Notes: generated by a model not told the origin, from the letters alone. A stretch of 64,000 bases of DNA from an uncultured Clostridia bacterium (GCA_947627045.1 CANQUM010000010.1:1-64000), one strand, 5' to 3'. Shown: positions 8,233-16,965, numbered from the stretch's first letter. A program made the numbers and translations.

Positions 8233-8259
8233 GCTCTTATTAAAAGAGCTGCTCCTTTC
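8233..8259 (-). promoter_or_regulatory. Shine-Dalgarno plus intervening hairpin before the beta-helix gene
   Basis: On the minus strand GAAAGGAG (8252-8259) is followed by a hairpin with arms GCTCTT and AAGAGC and a 5-nt loop (8233-8249), then 10 nt to ATG 8222. Without the hairpin the spacing (29 nt) is too long; with it folded, the effective spacing is about 12 nt. The same layout appears at 32604-32628 and 44942-44969. Confidence 0.55.
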
Positions 8260-8282
8260 AAATATTAATGTATAATATGATT

Positions 8283-8300
8283 AAAGTATAAAAATACTTT
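8283..8300 (-). promoter_or_regulatory. Small inverted repeat between rsmI and the beta-helix gene
   Basis: The arms AAAGTAT (8283-8289) and ATACTTT (8294-8300) with an AAAA loop lie in the 83-bp gap. It could be a weak terminator for rsmI or an operator for the secreted protein; there is no U-run. Confidence 0.3.
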
Positions 8301-8305
8301 GATAA

Positions 8306-9139
8306 CTACAGTTGATTTTTAATATACTCTGAATACAATTCACTCTTTGAAAAGCTTGTTATCTTTGCAATTTGCCTGCAGGCGTCAGCAGCCCTGATGC
8401 CCTTGCTGATAAGCTCGTCTACCTGAGCGATTGCATCACATATATTGTCAATAGCTTCACTTTCCTTTGGCTTTCCCTCAATAACTAGCACAAACTCGCC
8501 CTTAGGTGAAACCGCTTCATATTTTTCAATTGCACCTGAAAGGGTAGTTCTTATTACTTCCTCGTGGATTTTTGTAAGCTCTCTGCAAAGAGATATTTTT
8601 CGGTCTCCGAAAAATTCATACATATCTCTGAGCGTATATATAAGCTTGTGAGGAGCCTCATAGAAGATCATTGTTCTTGTTTCGTTGACAAGATCGGATA
8701 AATGTTCGAGACGCTGCTTTTTAGTTGTCGATAAAAAGCCCTCGAAAGTAAATCTCGAGGCTGAAAGCCCGCTTATTGCCAGTGCTGATACTGCCGCCGA
8801 TGCAAGAGGCACAACTGCGGTTTTTATTCCGTTTTCGGCGCAAAGTTTGACCAGATCTTCGCCCGGATCTGAAATACACGGCATTCCCGCGTCGGTTACA
8901 ACAGCACAGCTCTCGCCCGACTGCAATCTTTCGACAATATTTTTTCCGCTTTGGAAAGCGTTGTGTTCGTGATAGCTGATAAGCGGTTTTTTTATTTCAA
9001 AATGATTTAATAATTTAGCCGTAACTCGTGTATCCTCAGCACAGATGAAATCAACACCTTTTAATGTTTCAACAGCCCTTGTTGACATATCTGAAAGATT
9101 GCCGATAGGAGTTCCGACAACATAAAGCGTACCCGCCAT
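8306..9139 (-). CDS. rsmI: 16S rRNA (cytidine1402-2'-O)-methyltransferase RsmI
   Basis: A 277-residue SAM-dependent methyltransferase of the tetrapyrrole-methylase fold. It shows GTLYVVGTPIGNLSDMSTRAVETL at the N-terminus, the CAEDTRVTAKLLNHF segment, AVVTDAGMPCISDPGEDLV, and the FYEAPHKLIYTL region, all diagnostic for RsmI (YraL). It modifies C1402 in the ribosomal decoding centre together with RsmH. Length is normal. It has its own likely promoter (9200-9228). The beta-helix gene follows in the same direction. Confidence 0.95.
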   Translation of the reverse strand: MAGTLYVVGTPIGNLSDMSTRAVETLKGVDFICAEDTRVTAKLLNHFEIKKPLISYHEHNAFQSGKNIVERLQSGESCAVVTDAGMPCISDPGEDLVKLCAENGIKTAVVPLASAAVSALAISGLSASRFTFEGFLSTTKKQRLEHLSDLVNETRTMIFYEAPHKLIYTLRDMYEFFGDRKISLCRELTKIHEEVIRTTLSGAIEKYEAVSPKGEFVLVIEGKPKESEAIDNICDAIAQVDELISKGIRAADACRQIAKITSFSKSELYSEYIKNQL

Positions 9140-9199
9140 TTTAGTTCACCTGAAATTATTATAATTGCATTAAGCATATTAGAAATGTGATTTGAAGTA

Positions 9200-9228
9200 A
9201 GTATAACACATTTTTTAAAAAAAGTCTA
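9200..9228 (-). promoter_or_regulatory. Probable rsmI promoter
   Basis: Minus-strand TAGACT (9223-9228), a 17-bp A/T spacer and TATACT (9200-9205) lie 61 bp before the rsmI start. Confidence 0.55.
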
Positions 9229-9319
9229 TTATTTTTCTTGAAAATATGTTAGAATGAAATATATATGTAATTTTATAATTTAAACAGTGAGGAGGAAGTC
9301 TCCCGACGGAGAGAAAGCA

Positions 9320-11353
9320 ATGATTAGTAAGCTGGAAAGCGACATAAAATATCTCAAGGGAGTAGGTCCTAAAAGAGCGGAGTATTACAAAAAGCTCGGC
9401 ATAACGACCGTTGTCGATTTATTAAGCCATTATCCGCGCTCTTATATGGATTTTTCAAGTCCTGTTTCAATTAATGACGCTGTGCTTAATGAGAATAACA
9501 TCATAAAGGGGCGTATTGTGAAAAGGCTTGCCGCCGCCAGAATACGCAAGGGAATGACCGTATACAAGGCGGTTATGACCGATGATGTGAGCGATATTAC
9601 CATTGTAATATACAACAGCGAGTTTGCATTCAACAAGCTTATCGAGGGAAAAGAATTTCTCCTTTACGGAAAGGTTACAGGCAACCTTGTAAGAAAGGAA
9701 ATTTCGTCGCCGATTATTTTAGACGCCGGTGTTGATGATAAAATACAGCCTATTTATCCGCTTACAGAGGGGCTTACCCAATCGCTTGTGAGAACGACTG
9801 TTCAGAACGCCTTGAAGTATCTAGACGGAGAGATATATGAAACAATACCTAAGGAGATAGCGGCAAGACGTGGACTGTGTTCTTTGAACTTTGCGCTTGA
9901 GAATATACATTTTCCAAAAGATTTTCTGAGTCTTTCAATTGCGAAAAACAGGCTTGTATTTGATGAATTTCTCACTCTCGGTCTTGGTATGCTCAAACTC
10001 AGAGGCAGAAGCAGGGAAAAGACAAGCTGTGAAATGAAAGATACCTCAATCGACGAGTTTTATAAAGGTCTGCCATTTCAGCTGACAAATGCGCAGATAA
10101 ATGCAATAAACGACTGTATTTGCGATATGAAAAAGGGTTATCCGATGAACAGACTTGTTCAGGGAGACGTAGGCTCGGGTAAGACTGCCGTTGCGGCGGC
10201 TTGTGCATTTTTCGCTTATAAAAACGGTTACCAGACGGCTCTTATGGCGCCTACCGAGATACTTGCAAATCAGCATTACAAGACACTTTCCGACTTTCTT
10301 GTTCCGTTTGGTGTAAAAATATGTCTGCTGACAGGTTCTCTTACCGCTAAAAGCAAGCGTGAGATAAAGGAAAGCATAAAGTCGGGCGAGGTTTCGGTAA
10401 TTGTTGGCACGCACGCTCTTGTGCAGAGATCTACCGAGTTTGACAATCTCGGTCTTGTCATCACTGACGAGCAGCACAGGTTCGGCGTTGAACAGCGTGC
10501 TGATCTTTCGGGCAAGGGGAACAAACCCCACTGTATGGTTATGTCGGCAACGCCTATCCCCAGGACGCTTGCACTTATGATTTACGGCGATCTGGATATA
10601 TCTATAATCAACGAGTTCCCAAAAGGCAGAAAGCCTATCGAAACATTCGCCATAACAGGCAAGGGCAGAGAAAGATCGTTCGGTTTTGTTTCGCAAAGGC
10701 TGAAAGAAGGACGTCAGGCATATATAGTATGCCCTATGATCGAAGAAAACGATTTGGAACTTCAGTCGGTAAAGGAATACGCTGATAAAATCTCTAAGTC
10801 GTATTTTAAAGAATACAGAGTAGGTCTTTTGCACGGCAGGCTGAAGCCAAAGCAAAAGGACGCTGTTATGAAAGAGTTCAAAGACGGCAATATTGACATT
10901 CTGGTCTCGACAACAGTAGTCGAGGTCGGGGTGGATGTTCCGAACGCCGCTGTTATGGTAATAGAAAACTCCGAGCGGTTCGGGCTTTCGCAGCTTCACC
11001 AGCTAAGAGGACGTGTCGGGCGGGGCAGTGAGAAATCATATTGTATTCTGATAACCGACAACCCGACTGAGGAATGTGTAAAAAGGCTCAAAATAATGTC
11101 GAAAATATCAGACGGCTTTAAGATTTCGGAGGAGGACTTAAAACTTAGAGGCCCGGGCGACTTTTTCGGAAGCCGTCAGCACGGACTTCCTGCTTTGAAA
11201 ATTGCCGATATGGCAGAGGATACGGAAATTCTCAAGCAGGCGCAGGAGGAGGCAAGGGCGATCATAAAGGAAGACCCAACTCTTTCAAAGCCTGAAAACA
11301 AGCGATTGGCTGAGCTGGTCGATAAGCTGTTTAAATCGGCAATCAACAATTGA
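9320..11353 (+). CDS. recG: ATP-dependent DNA helicase RecG
   Basis: The 677-residue protein remodels stalled replication forks and Holliday junctions. An N-terminal wedge/OB domain (about 1-230; KYLKGVGPKRAEYYKKLGI, IIKGRIVKR) precedes helicase domains with Walker A GDVGSGKTAVA, motif Ia MAPTEILANQH, DEQH box (ITDEQHRFGVEQRA), motif III MSATPIPRTLAL, and motif VI QLRGRVGRG, then the RecG C-terminal region (GDFFGSRQHGLP). ATG 9320 has GGAGAG 8 bases upstream; a GTG at 9287 is in frame but lies in the purine-rich leader. A weak promoter TTGAAA-N17-ATATAT is visible at 9238-9266. Confidence 0.96.
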   Translation: MISKLESDIKYLKGVGPKRAEYYKKLGITTVVDLLSHYPRSYMDFSSPVSINDAVLNENNIIKGRIVKRLAAARIRKGMTVYKAVMTDDVSDITIVIYNSEFAFNKLIEGKEFLLYGKVTGNLVRKEISSPIILDAGVDDKIQPIYPLTEGLTQSLVRTTVQNALKYLDGEIYETIPKEIAARRGLCSLNFALENIHFPKDFLSLSIAKNRLVFDEFLTLGLGMLKLRGRSREKTSCEMKDTSIDEFYKGLPFQLTNAQINAINDCICDMKKGYPMNRLVQGDVGSGKTAVAAACAFFAYKNGYQTALMAPTEILANQHYKTLSDFLVPFGVKICLLTGSLTAKSKREIKESIKSGEVSVIVGTHALVQRSTEFDNLGLVITDEQHRFGVEQRADLSGKGNKPHCMVMSATPIPRTLALMIYGDLDISIINEFPKGRKPIETFAITGKGRERSFGFVSQRLKEGRQAYIVCPMIEENDLELQSVKEYADKISKSYFKEYRVGLLHGRLKPKQKDAVMKEFKDGNIDILVSTTVVEVGVDVPNAAVMVIENSERFGLSQLHQLRGRVGRGSEKSYCILITDNPTEECVKRLKIMSKISDGFKISEEDLKLRGPGDFFGSRQHGLPALKIADMAEDTEILKQAQEEARAIIKEDPTLSKPENKRLAELVDKLFKSAINN

Positions 11354-11393
11354 CCGGCGAGCCGCCGGCGCCGGTGGCTTTACCGCCTTTGGG
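11354..11393 (+). repeat. Dispersed GC-rich palindromic element
   Basis: It begins directly at the recG stop and contains GGCGAGCCGCCGGCGCCGG followed by GCCTTTGGGAAGT. Related copies lie at 11501-11530, 13312-13350, 24846-24885, next to the tRNAs at 35.5-36.5 kb, and at 48996-49022. The composition contrasts sharply with the A/T-rich background. Confidence 0.6.
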
Positions 11394-11500
11394 AAGTCGG
11401 ATAATTGTTATAGTTTGTACAACGGCGGGCTTATTAATTGATAATTGTCAATGAAAAATTAAGATGCGAGATACAATACTTTAATATTTATACAATTATT

Positions 11501-11563
11501 AAACGCGAAGTGCCAGCGGCGGCTCACCGCTCTTGCATCTGGTCTCTTGCATCTTGCATCTAG
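11501..11563 (+). repeat. GC-rich element copy plus TTGCATCT micro-repeats
   Basis: AAACGCGAAGTGCCAGCGGC and the following GGCTCACCGC are cognate to the tRNA-flanking copies (AAACGCGAACAGGCTCCGGC). Directly after come three close copies of TTGCATCT. They end just before the ribosome site of the LUD gene. Confidence 0.55.
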
Positions 11564-11580
11564 TAGTAGGAGGATCACAT

Positions 11581-12243
11581 ATGGAACAAGCATTAAAAGC
11601 GAAACTGGAAAGCGTAGCGGAAAATTTAAGAAAAAACAGTATGGAGGCATACATTGCTGAGGACAAGGCGGAGGCAAAGGCAATAGTGCAGTCGCTTTTG
11701 AAGGAGGGAACGAGCGTAGCTACAGGCGGTTCGGTAACTTTAAGCGAGTGCGGAATCAATGAACTTTTAACAAGTGGAAAATATAATTTTATCGACCGTT
11801 CAAAGGGCAGAACTCCTGAGGAGGTCAGCAGGCTATATGGGGAGCAATACTTATGCGATACATATTTATGCTCCAGCAACGCTATAACAGAAGACGGCGT
11901 TTTGTATAACGTCGACGGAAATTCAAACAGAGTTTCTATGATAGCTCACGGACCGTCGAGCGTTATAATGGTTGCAGGGTGCAACAAGATAGTGAAAGAT
12001 TTAAACGAAGCAGTTTTGAGGGTTAAGACTATTGCTGCACCAAAGAATACTGTCAGACTGGGAATAGATACATATTGCAGTAAATGCGGAGAGTGCGTAT
12101 CTGTTTCTCAGGGCAAAGGGAATGAGATGACCGCAGGCTGTGAAAGCGATGTCAGAATTTGCTGTAGTTATCTTATTTCTGCAAAGCAGCGCCACAAGGG
12201 AAGGATAAAGGTCATTTTAGTTGGCGAGGAGCTTGGCTATTAA
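11581..12243 (+). CDS. LUD-domain protein (LutC/YkgG-like)
   Basis: The 220-residue protein has the LUD fold of lactate-utilisation proteins: VATGGSVTLSECGINELL near residue 42, FIDRSKGRTPEEVSRLYGEQYL, SSNAITEDGVLYNVDGNSNRVSMIAHGPSSVIMVAGCNKIV, and a C-terminal segment with several cysteines (YCSKCGECVSVSQGKG, AGCESDVRICC). Stand-alone proteins of this kind are annotated as LUD-domain or DUF1121 proteins. The lutA and lutB partners are absent here, so lactate use cannot be claimed. The cysteines could hold an iron-sulfur cluster or zinc. ATG 11581 follows TAGGAGGATCACAT. Confidence 0.8.
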   Translation: MEQALKAKLESVAENLRKNSMEAYIAEDKAEAKAIVQSLLKEGTSVATGGSVTLSECGINELLTSGKYNFIDRSKGRTPEEVSRLYGEQYLCDTYLCSSNAITEDGVLYNVDGNSNRVSMIAHGPSSVIMVAGCNKIVKDLNEAVLRVKTIAAPKNTVRLGIDTYCSKCGECVSVSQGKGNEMTAGCESDVRICCSYLISAKQRHKGRIKVILVGEELGY

Positions 12244-12275
12244 GCTGAAATCATAAAAAATACGGGAGAATACTT

Positions 12276-13256
12276 TTGATAGAAGATTTAAAGTTAGGTA
12301 ATGTCAGAATAAAAAAGACCGCCGCCTTAGCGCCAATGGCGTCGGTTGCCGACAGAGCGTACAGGCTTATGTGCAAAGAGTACGGAGCGTCGTATCTGGT
12401 AAGCGAAATGATCTCTTCAAAAGGGCTGTGCTTTTCAGATAAGAAAACAAATGCTCTTTGTGAAATTGATAACAGAGAGCGACCGTTTGCGCTTCAGCTT
12501 TTCGGCGAAGACCCCATTTATATGGCAAGAGCAGCAGAGATCTTAAACTCATTCAAGCCTGATATAATTGATATAAATATGGGGTGTCCGGTTCCTAAAA
12601 TTGCGGGTAACGGCAGCGGTTCGGCGTTGATGAAATCGCCTAAAACAGCAGAGATGATAGCAGGTGCTGTTGTAAAAGCGGCGAACTGCCCCGTTACGGT
12701 TAAAATACGCTCCGGCTGGGATAATGAAAGCATAAACGCTCCAGAGCTTGCAAAGCGGCTGGAAGGAGCCGGCGTATCTGCTGTGGCTGTTCACGCAAGA
12801 ACAAAAACGCAGATGTATTCGGGCAAAGCCGACTGGAAAATTATCAGAAAGGTAAAAGAAGCGGTCTCGATACCCGTTTTGGGCAATGGTGATGTAAAAT
12901 GCGGTGCTGACGCTGAGGCTATGTATAACGAAACAGGCTGCGACCTTGTAATGGTCGGCAGGGGTTCATACGGCAGAGCTTGGGTGTTTAAGGAGATAGA
13001 GCATTATCTTGAGACGGGCGAAAGCCTGCCCGAACCGACGCTAAGAGAACGCATAGAGGTTATGAAGCGGCACATTTCCATGATAGTTGAATTCAAGGGC
13101 GAGCGTCAGGGAATGAAAGAGGCAAGAAAGAATGTTGCCTGGTATATAAAGGGGATAAAGAATGCGGCGAGCTTTAGAAACGTCTGCGGAGGGCTTTCGT
13201 CCTATGACGAGTTTTTGAGCTTTTGCGATACGGTTTTGAAAACCGCAGAGGAATAA
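12276..13256 (+). CDS. dus: tRNA-dihydrouridine synthase (DusB/NifR3 family)
   Basis: The 326-residue FMN-dependent TIM-barrel enzyme reduces uridines in tRNA D-loops. Visible motifs are [22 protein letters not shown] (FMN site), [31 protein letters not shown] (catalytic Cys in GCP), [26 protein letters not shown] and [14 protein letters not shown]. The likely start is TTG 12276, since GGGAG is 8 bases upstream and the first ATG is well inside the barrel. It is 32 bp behind the LUD gene and may be co-transcribed with it. Confidence 0.94.
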   Translation: MIEDLKLGNVRIKKTAALAPMASVADRAYRLMCKEYGASYLVSEMISSKGLCFSDKKTNALCEIDNRERPFALQLFGEDPIYMARAAEILNSFKPDIIDINMGCPVPKIAGNGSGSALMKSPKTAEMIAGAVVKAANCPVTVKIRSGWDNESINAPELAKRLEGAGVSAVAVHARTKTQMYSGKADWKIIRKVKEAVSIPVLGNGDVKCGADAEAMYNETGCDLVMVGRGSYGRAWVFKEIEHYLETGESLPEPTLRERIEVMKRHISMIVEFKGERQGMKEARKNVAWYIKGIKNAASFRNVCGGLSSYDEFLSFCDTVLKTAEE

Positions 13257-13311
13257 AATGAAGACTGTGAAAAATGAGTAAAAGACTAAAAGTTTTCGGT
13301 CAAGCCTTTTT

Positions 13312-13350
13312 CACGGTGAGCCACCGGAGGCATTTTGCCTTTGGAAAGTT
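13312..13350 (+). repeat. Dispersed GC-rich element copy
   Basis: CACGGTGAGCCACCGGAGGC then TTTGCCTTTGGAAAGT parallels the copy at 11354-11393 (GGCGAGCCGCCGG, GCCTTTGGGAAGT). It lies in the 405-bp gap between dus and trmN6. Confidence 0.55.
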
Positions 13351-13416
13351 ATTTAAAGTGTTCAATATTGAGCAACGGCAAGTAGGACTATTTGCAAATA
13401 ATAAACGTGAGATGCT

Positions 13417-13536
13417 GTGTGTTTACATTTTACAAAGATAGAACACGAACTGGATCCAACGTCATCGTTGGGCGGGTCAAATACATACGTAGTGCGCTCC
13501 GAAAAGGGTGAATTTAAAATCAATCCGGTGAATTGA
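13417..13536 (+). CDS. Candidate small protein (39 aa) or gene remnant
   Basis: In an otherwise empty gap, one frame reads KIEHELDPTSSLGGSNTY then VVRSEKGEFKINPVN and a TGA. The composition looks protein-like, but there is no good start: a GTG at 13417 lacks a ribosome site and the frame is closed by a TGA at 13408. It may be a genuine small gene with a poor start, or the tail of a decayed gene. Two hairpins follow at once (13513-13543 and 13547-13573). I do not recognise the family. Confidence 0.3.
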   Translation: MCLHFTKIEHELDPTSSLGGSNTYVVRSEKGEFKINPVN

Positions 13537-13543
13537 TTTTAAA
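13513..13543 (+). promoter_or_regulatory. Perfect 12-bp inverted repeat
   Basis: TTTAAAATCAAT (13513-13524) and ATTGATTTTAAA (13532-13543) flank a 7-base loop. It overlaps the end of the small reading frame at 13417-13536 and is not followed by a U-run. Confidence 0.5.
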
Positions 13544-13546
13544 GAG

Positions 13547-13573
13547 GGGAAGCCCTGCAAGAGAGGGCTTCCC
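13547..13573 (+). terminator. GC-rich hairpin, probable terminator
   Basis: GGGAAGCCCT (13547-13556) pairs perfectly with AGGGCTTCCC (13564-13573) around a 7-base loop. It is followed by an A/T-rich stretch rather than a clean U-run. It probably ends transcription of dus or of the small reading frame. Confidence 0.6.
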
Positions 13574-13661
13574 ATATAAAAATAGATAAAATATATGTTA
13601 CAAAACTATAAATGATTTACTTAAGAAAGTAACCCTTTGCAAGCAAAGGTTGGTGATAAAT

Positions 13662-14417
13662 ATGCAATATAACGACTTATCCTATGAAAAATTATCTGAT
13701 AATATTTATGTTTGTATATCTACAGAGCATAGGTTCGGAACAGACGCATTTTTGCTTGCTGATTTTGCAAAGGCAAGGCATAAGGATATTGCAGCAGATT
13801 TTTGTTCGGGAAACGGGATAGCCGCACTTTTGCTTGAGCGGGACTATTCCCCGAAAAGGATATATGCTCTTGAAATTCAAAAGAAGGCTTATGACCAGTT
13901 ATGTCTGTCGGTTGAAAAATCAAAAACTGCGGGGAAGATAATACCCGTGCTTGGCGACTTAAAGGATTTCAAATCAAACGAGGAGCTTGATTTGATTATC
14001 TGCAATCCGCCGTATAAGGCTGACGGAGCAGGTATAAAAAACGATACCGAGTCAAGCTCAATAGCACGGCACGAAGTGCTTTGTAATATTGACGACGTTT
14101 GCTTATCAGCGTCACGGAATTTAAAGTTCGGCGGAAGACTGTGCATTTGCAACCGACCTGAAAGGCTTTGCGATATAATGGTCGCTATGAGGAAGAATAA
14201 TCTTGAGCCTAAAAGAGCGAGGTTCGTTTCTAAAAATAAAGACACTTCGCCTTGGCTGATTCTGGTTGAGGGCAAGAAAGGTTCAAAGCCTTTTATGAGG
14301 GTAGAACCGCAGTTTTATACACAGTCTGAGGACGGAGCAGGCTTTTCGGACGAGCTTAAGGCACTGTATAGTTTATACGAAAACACGGAGGATAGAAATG
14401 AAAATATTGGCAATTGA
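13662..14417 (+). CDS. trmN6: tRNA1(Val) (adenine37-N6)-methyltransferase-like protein TrmN6
   Basis: The 251-residue class I SAM methyltransferase starts with the family pattern EKLSDNIYVCISTEHRFGTDAFLLADFAK, then the SAM-binding AADFCSGNGIAALLLERDY and the catalytic NPPY motif in DLIICNPPYKADG, as in adenine-N6 methyltransferases of the YfiC/TrmN6 family. ATG 13662 has AAAGG 12 bases upstream; GTG 13653 is an alternative. Its end overlaps polA by 20 bases, so it heads an operon with polA, rqcH, mpg, murT and gatD. The tRNA target is inferred from the family. Confidence 0.85.
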   Translation: MQYNDLSYEKLSDNIYVCISTEHRFGTDAFLLADFAKARHKDIAADFCSGNGIAALLLERDYSPKRIYALEIQKKAYDQLCLSVEKSKTAGKIIPVLGDLKDFKSNEELDLIICNPPYKADGAGIKNDTESSSIARHEVLCNIDDVCLSASRNLKFGGRLCICNRPERLCDIMVAMRKNNLEPKRARFVSKNKDTSPWLILVEGKKGSKPFMRVEPQFYTQSEDGAGFSDELKALYSLYENTEDRNENIGN

Positions 14418-16965
14418 CGGAAACAGCATAATGAACAGGGCGTTTTACGGAATACGTTTGCTTTCCAACAATAAAGGTTTTTTTACAAATGCCATAACAG
14501 GCTTTATGAACATTTATCTGAAAGAGCTTGAAACGGTAAGACCCGACTGTACAGCTGTTGCATTTGACCTTAAAGCGCCGACATTCAGGCACAAAGCGGT
14601 ATCGAGCTATAAGGCAAACAGAAAGGGAATGCCCGACGAGCTTGCAATGCAGATGCCGAAAATCAAGGAGATTTTATCGGAGCTTGGGGTTAAAATAGTT
14701 GAAGTCGAGGGCTATGAGGCAGACGATATTTTAGGCACTGTATCAGACATATTTTCAAAAAGCGGAAACGAATGTTTTATTCTGACAGGCGACAGAGACA
14801 GCTTTCAGCTTGTGAGGGAAAATGTTACTGTCAGACTGGCAGGAACAAAGGAGACAAAGGTATATACACCCGAAAGGATAAGGGAGGAATACGGCGTTGA
14901 ACCCGAGCAGATGATCGATGTTAAGGCTCTTATGGGAGACGCAAGCGATAATATTTCAGGAGTTAAGGGAATTGGCGAGAAGACGGCATACAGTCTTATA
15001 CAGAGGTTTGGGAATATCAACAGACTTTATGAGGAGTTCAGAGAATCTGACCTGCCTAACGGAGTTAAGGCTAAGCTGGAGGTCGGAAAGGATATGGCAT
15101 ATGAAAGCAGATTTTTAGGCAAAATCGTCTTAAATGTGCCTATAGATACCGATATAAATTCGTATAAGACGGGTGCGGTTGACAAAACAGCGCTGGCAGA
15201 AACTCTTTCTGAGCTTGAGATGTATAAACTGCTTGAAAGACTTGATTTGAAGAATGTTTCGTCAGAAGACGGAAGTCAGTCGTCAATATTTGATATGGAA
15301 AAAAGCGATTTGCCTGAAATAGAGGTAAGTGTTCTGACTGATGATACAGTAAACAGTATGATTCAGAGCAAAAAAGAGGTATATTTTATTTTCAGAAGTA
15401 AAAATGATAATGCTTATCTTGAAATTCTGTTTGATGATAAGGCATACTATACCGAGGATAAAGAGATTATCAAAAAGATATTTGAATCTGACATTGATAA
15501 GCTGTGCTTTGAATGTAAAGAGGCGTATAAGTTTGCTTTTTCAAACGGTTTTGACTTGAAAAATATAAGGTTTATCTGCGACTTGGCAGGATACTTGTTA
15601 AAATCTCAGGCAAGCGATTATTCGGTTGAGAATTTATGTGCAACATATAAGGTAACCTACCGGCGCGATATGGAGGAATACGCAGATATTTCGTCGCTTA
15701 AAAACCTGTGCATAAGGCTTAAAGCTGAAATTGAAACAAAAGCTATGCAATCGCTTTTATACGATGTTGAACAGCCTCTTTGCGAGGTTTTGGCGTCTAT
15801 GGAGTGCGAAGGAGTTAAGGTAGACATAAAGGGCGTAGAGGAGTTCGGAAAAGGGCTTAAAGAACAGATAGACGAGCTTCAAAACAGCATTTATGAGCTG
15901 GCTGGAAAAGAGTTCAACATATCGTCGCCTAAGCAGTTAGGAGCGGTTCTTTTTGAAGACCTTTCACTGCCCTGCAAAAAGAAAACAAAAAGCGGTTATT
16001 CTACCAATGCAGAGGTGCTTGAATCGCTTAAAGACATTCACCCTATTATTCCGATGATTTTGGATTACAGAACGCTGACAAAGCTCAACTCAACTTATGT
16101 AGACGGTCTGTTAAAGCTTATCGGCGATGACGGCAGAGTTCACTCTGTATTCAAGCAGACGGAGACGAGAACGGGCAGAATATCGTCAACAGAGCCTAAT
16201 ATGCAGAACATTCCCGTAAGGAAAGAAATAGGCAGAAATATGAGAAAGTTCTTCGTTGCAGACAGCGGCAATATGCTGCTTGACGCCGATTACAGTCAAA
16301 TCGAGCTGAGGGTTTTAGCTTCAGTATGCGGAGACGAAAATATGCAGAACGCTTTTATCAGCGGCGAGGATATACATGCTTCAACTGCGGCAAAGGTTTT
16401 CGATATGCCTGAGGATTTTGTTACGCCTGAGATGAGAAGAACAGCAAAAGCTGTAAATTTCGGAATAATCTACGGAATAGGTGCTTATTCGCTTTCGCAG
16501 GATATAGGCGTATCTGTTGCAGAGGCTAAAAAGTATATCAACGACTATTTGAATCACTATCCTAAGGTAAAGGAATTTATGGATAAAACCGTCGAGGACG
16601 GAATAAAGAACGGCTATGTGGAAACAATTTTCGGCAGAAGAAGATATATCCCTGAGCTTTCAGCGTCAAACAGAATGCTTCAGGCTTTCGGAAAAAGAGC
16701 CGCTATGAACGCTCCTATTCAGGGGGCGGCGGCGGATATAATAAAGATCGCTATGGTTAAGGTCTATAAGAGGCTCAAAGCAGAAGGGCTTAATGCAAAG
16801 CTGATCTTGCAGGTTCACGACGAACTTATTATCGAGTCGTCAATTGAGGATAAGGAAAAGGCAAAAGCTATTCTCGGAGAGGAAATGGTAAACGCAGTTA
16901 AGCTTAAAGTGCCTATGAAAGCGGATGTAAACGAGGGCAAAAGCTGGTATGACGCAAAAGGTTGA
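14398..16965 (+). CDS. polA: DNA polymerase I
   Basis: The 855-residue enzyme fills gaps and removes RNA primers. The N-terminal 5'-3' exonuclease (about 1-290) has LAIDGNSIMNRAFYG, YEADDILGT, LTGDRDSFQL and ALMGDASDNISGVKGIGEKTA. The C-terminal polymerase (about 480-855) has motif A LLDADYSQIELRVLA, motif B RRTAKAVNFGIIYG and motif C LILQVHDELIIE. The middle domain (about 310-470) aligns in place of the 3'-5' exonuclease, but its first strand (KEVYFIFRSKNDNAYLE) lacks the Asp-x-Glu metal ligands, so proofreading is probably absent, as in Bst and Taq. ATG 14398 has GGAGGA 6 bases upstream, inside trmN6. Confidence 0.96.
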   Translation: MKILAIDGNSIMNRAFYGIRLLSNNKGFFTNAITGFMNIYLKELETVRPDCTAVAFDLKAPTFRHKAVSSYKANRKGMPDELAMQMPKIKEILSELGVKIVEVEGYEADDILGTVSDIFSKSGNECFILTGDRDSFQLVRENVTVRLAGTKETKVYTPERIREEYGVEPEQMIDVKALMGDASDNISGVKGIGEKTAYSLIQRFGNINRLYEEFRESDLPNGVKAKLEVGKDMAYESRFLGKIVLNVPIDTDINSYKTGAVDKTALAETLSELEMYKLLERLDLKNVSSEDGSQSSIFDMEKSDLPEIEVSVLTDDTVNSMIQSKKEVYFIFRSKNDNAYLEILFDDKAYYTEDKEIIKKIFESDIDKLCFECKEAYKFAFSNGFDLKNIRFICDLAGYLLKSQASDYSVENLCATYKVTYRRDMEEYADISSLKNLCIRLKAEIETKAMQSLLYDVEQPLCEVLASMECEGVKVDIKGVEEFGKGLKEQIDELQNSIYELAGKEFNISSPKQLGAVLFEDLSLPCKKKTKSGYSTNAEVLESLKDIHPIIPMILDYRTLTKLNSTYVDGLLKLIGDDGRVHSVFKQTETRTGRISSTEPNMQNIPVRKEIGRNMRKFFVADSGNMLLDADYSQIELRVLASVCGDENMQNAFISGEDIHASTAAKVFDMPEDFVTPEMRRTAKAVNFGIIYGIGAYSLSQDIGVSVAEAKKYINDYLNHYPKVKEFMDKTVEDGIKNGYVETIFGRRRYIPELSASNRMLQAFGKRAAMNAPIQGAAADIIKIAMVKVYKRLKAEGLNAKLILQVHDELIIESSIEDKEKAKAILGEEMVNAVKLKVPMKADVNEGKSWYDAKG

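Noticed and set aside
10046-10999. A 317-codon antisense reading frame inside recG
   Set aside because: The plus strand encodes all conserved RecG helicase motifs there; the antisense frame has no start signals.
11581-12243. Lactate utilisation operon (lutABC)
   Set aside because: Only the LUD protein is present; no lutA or lutB gene lies next to it.
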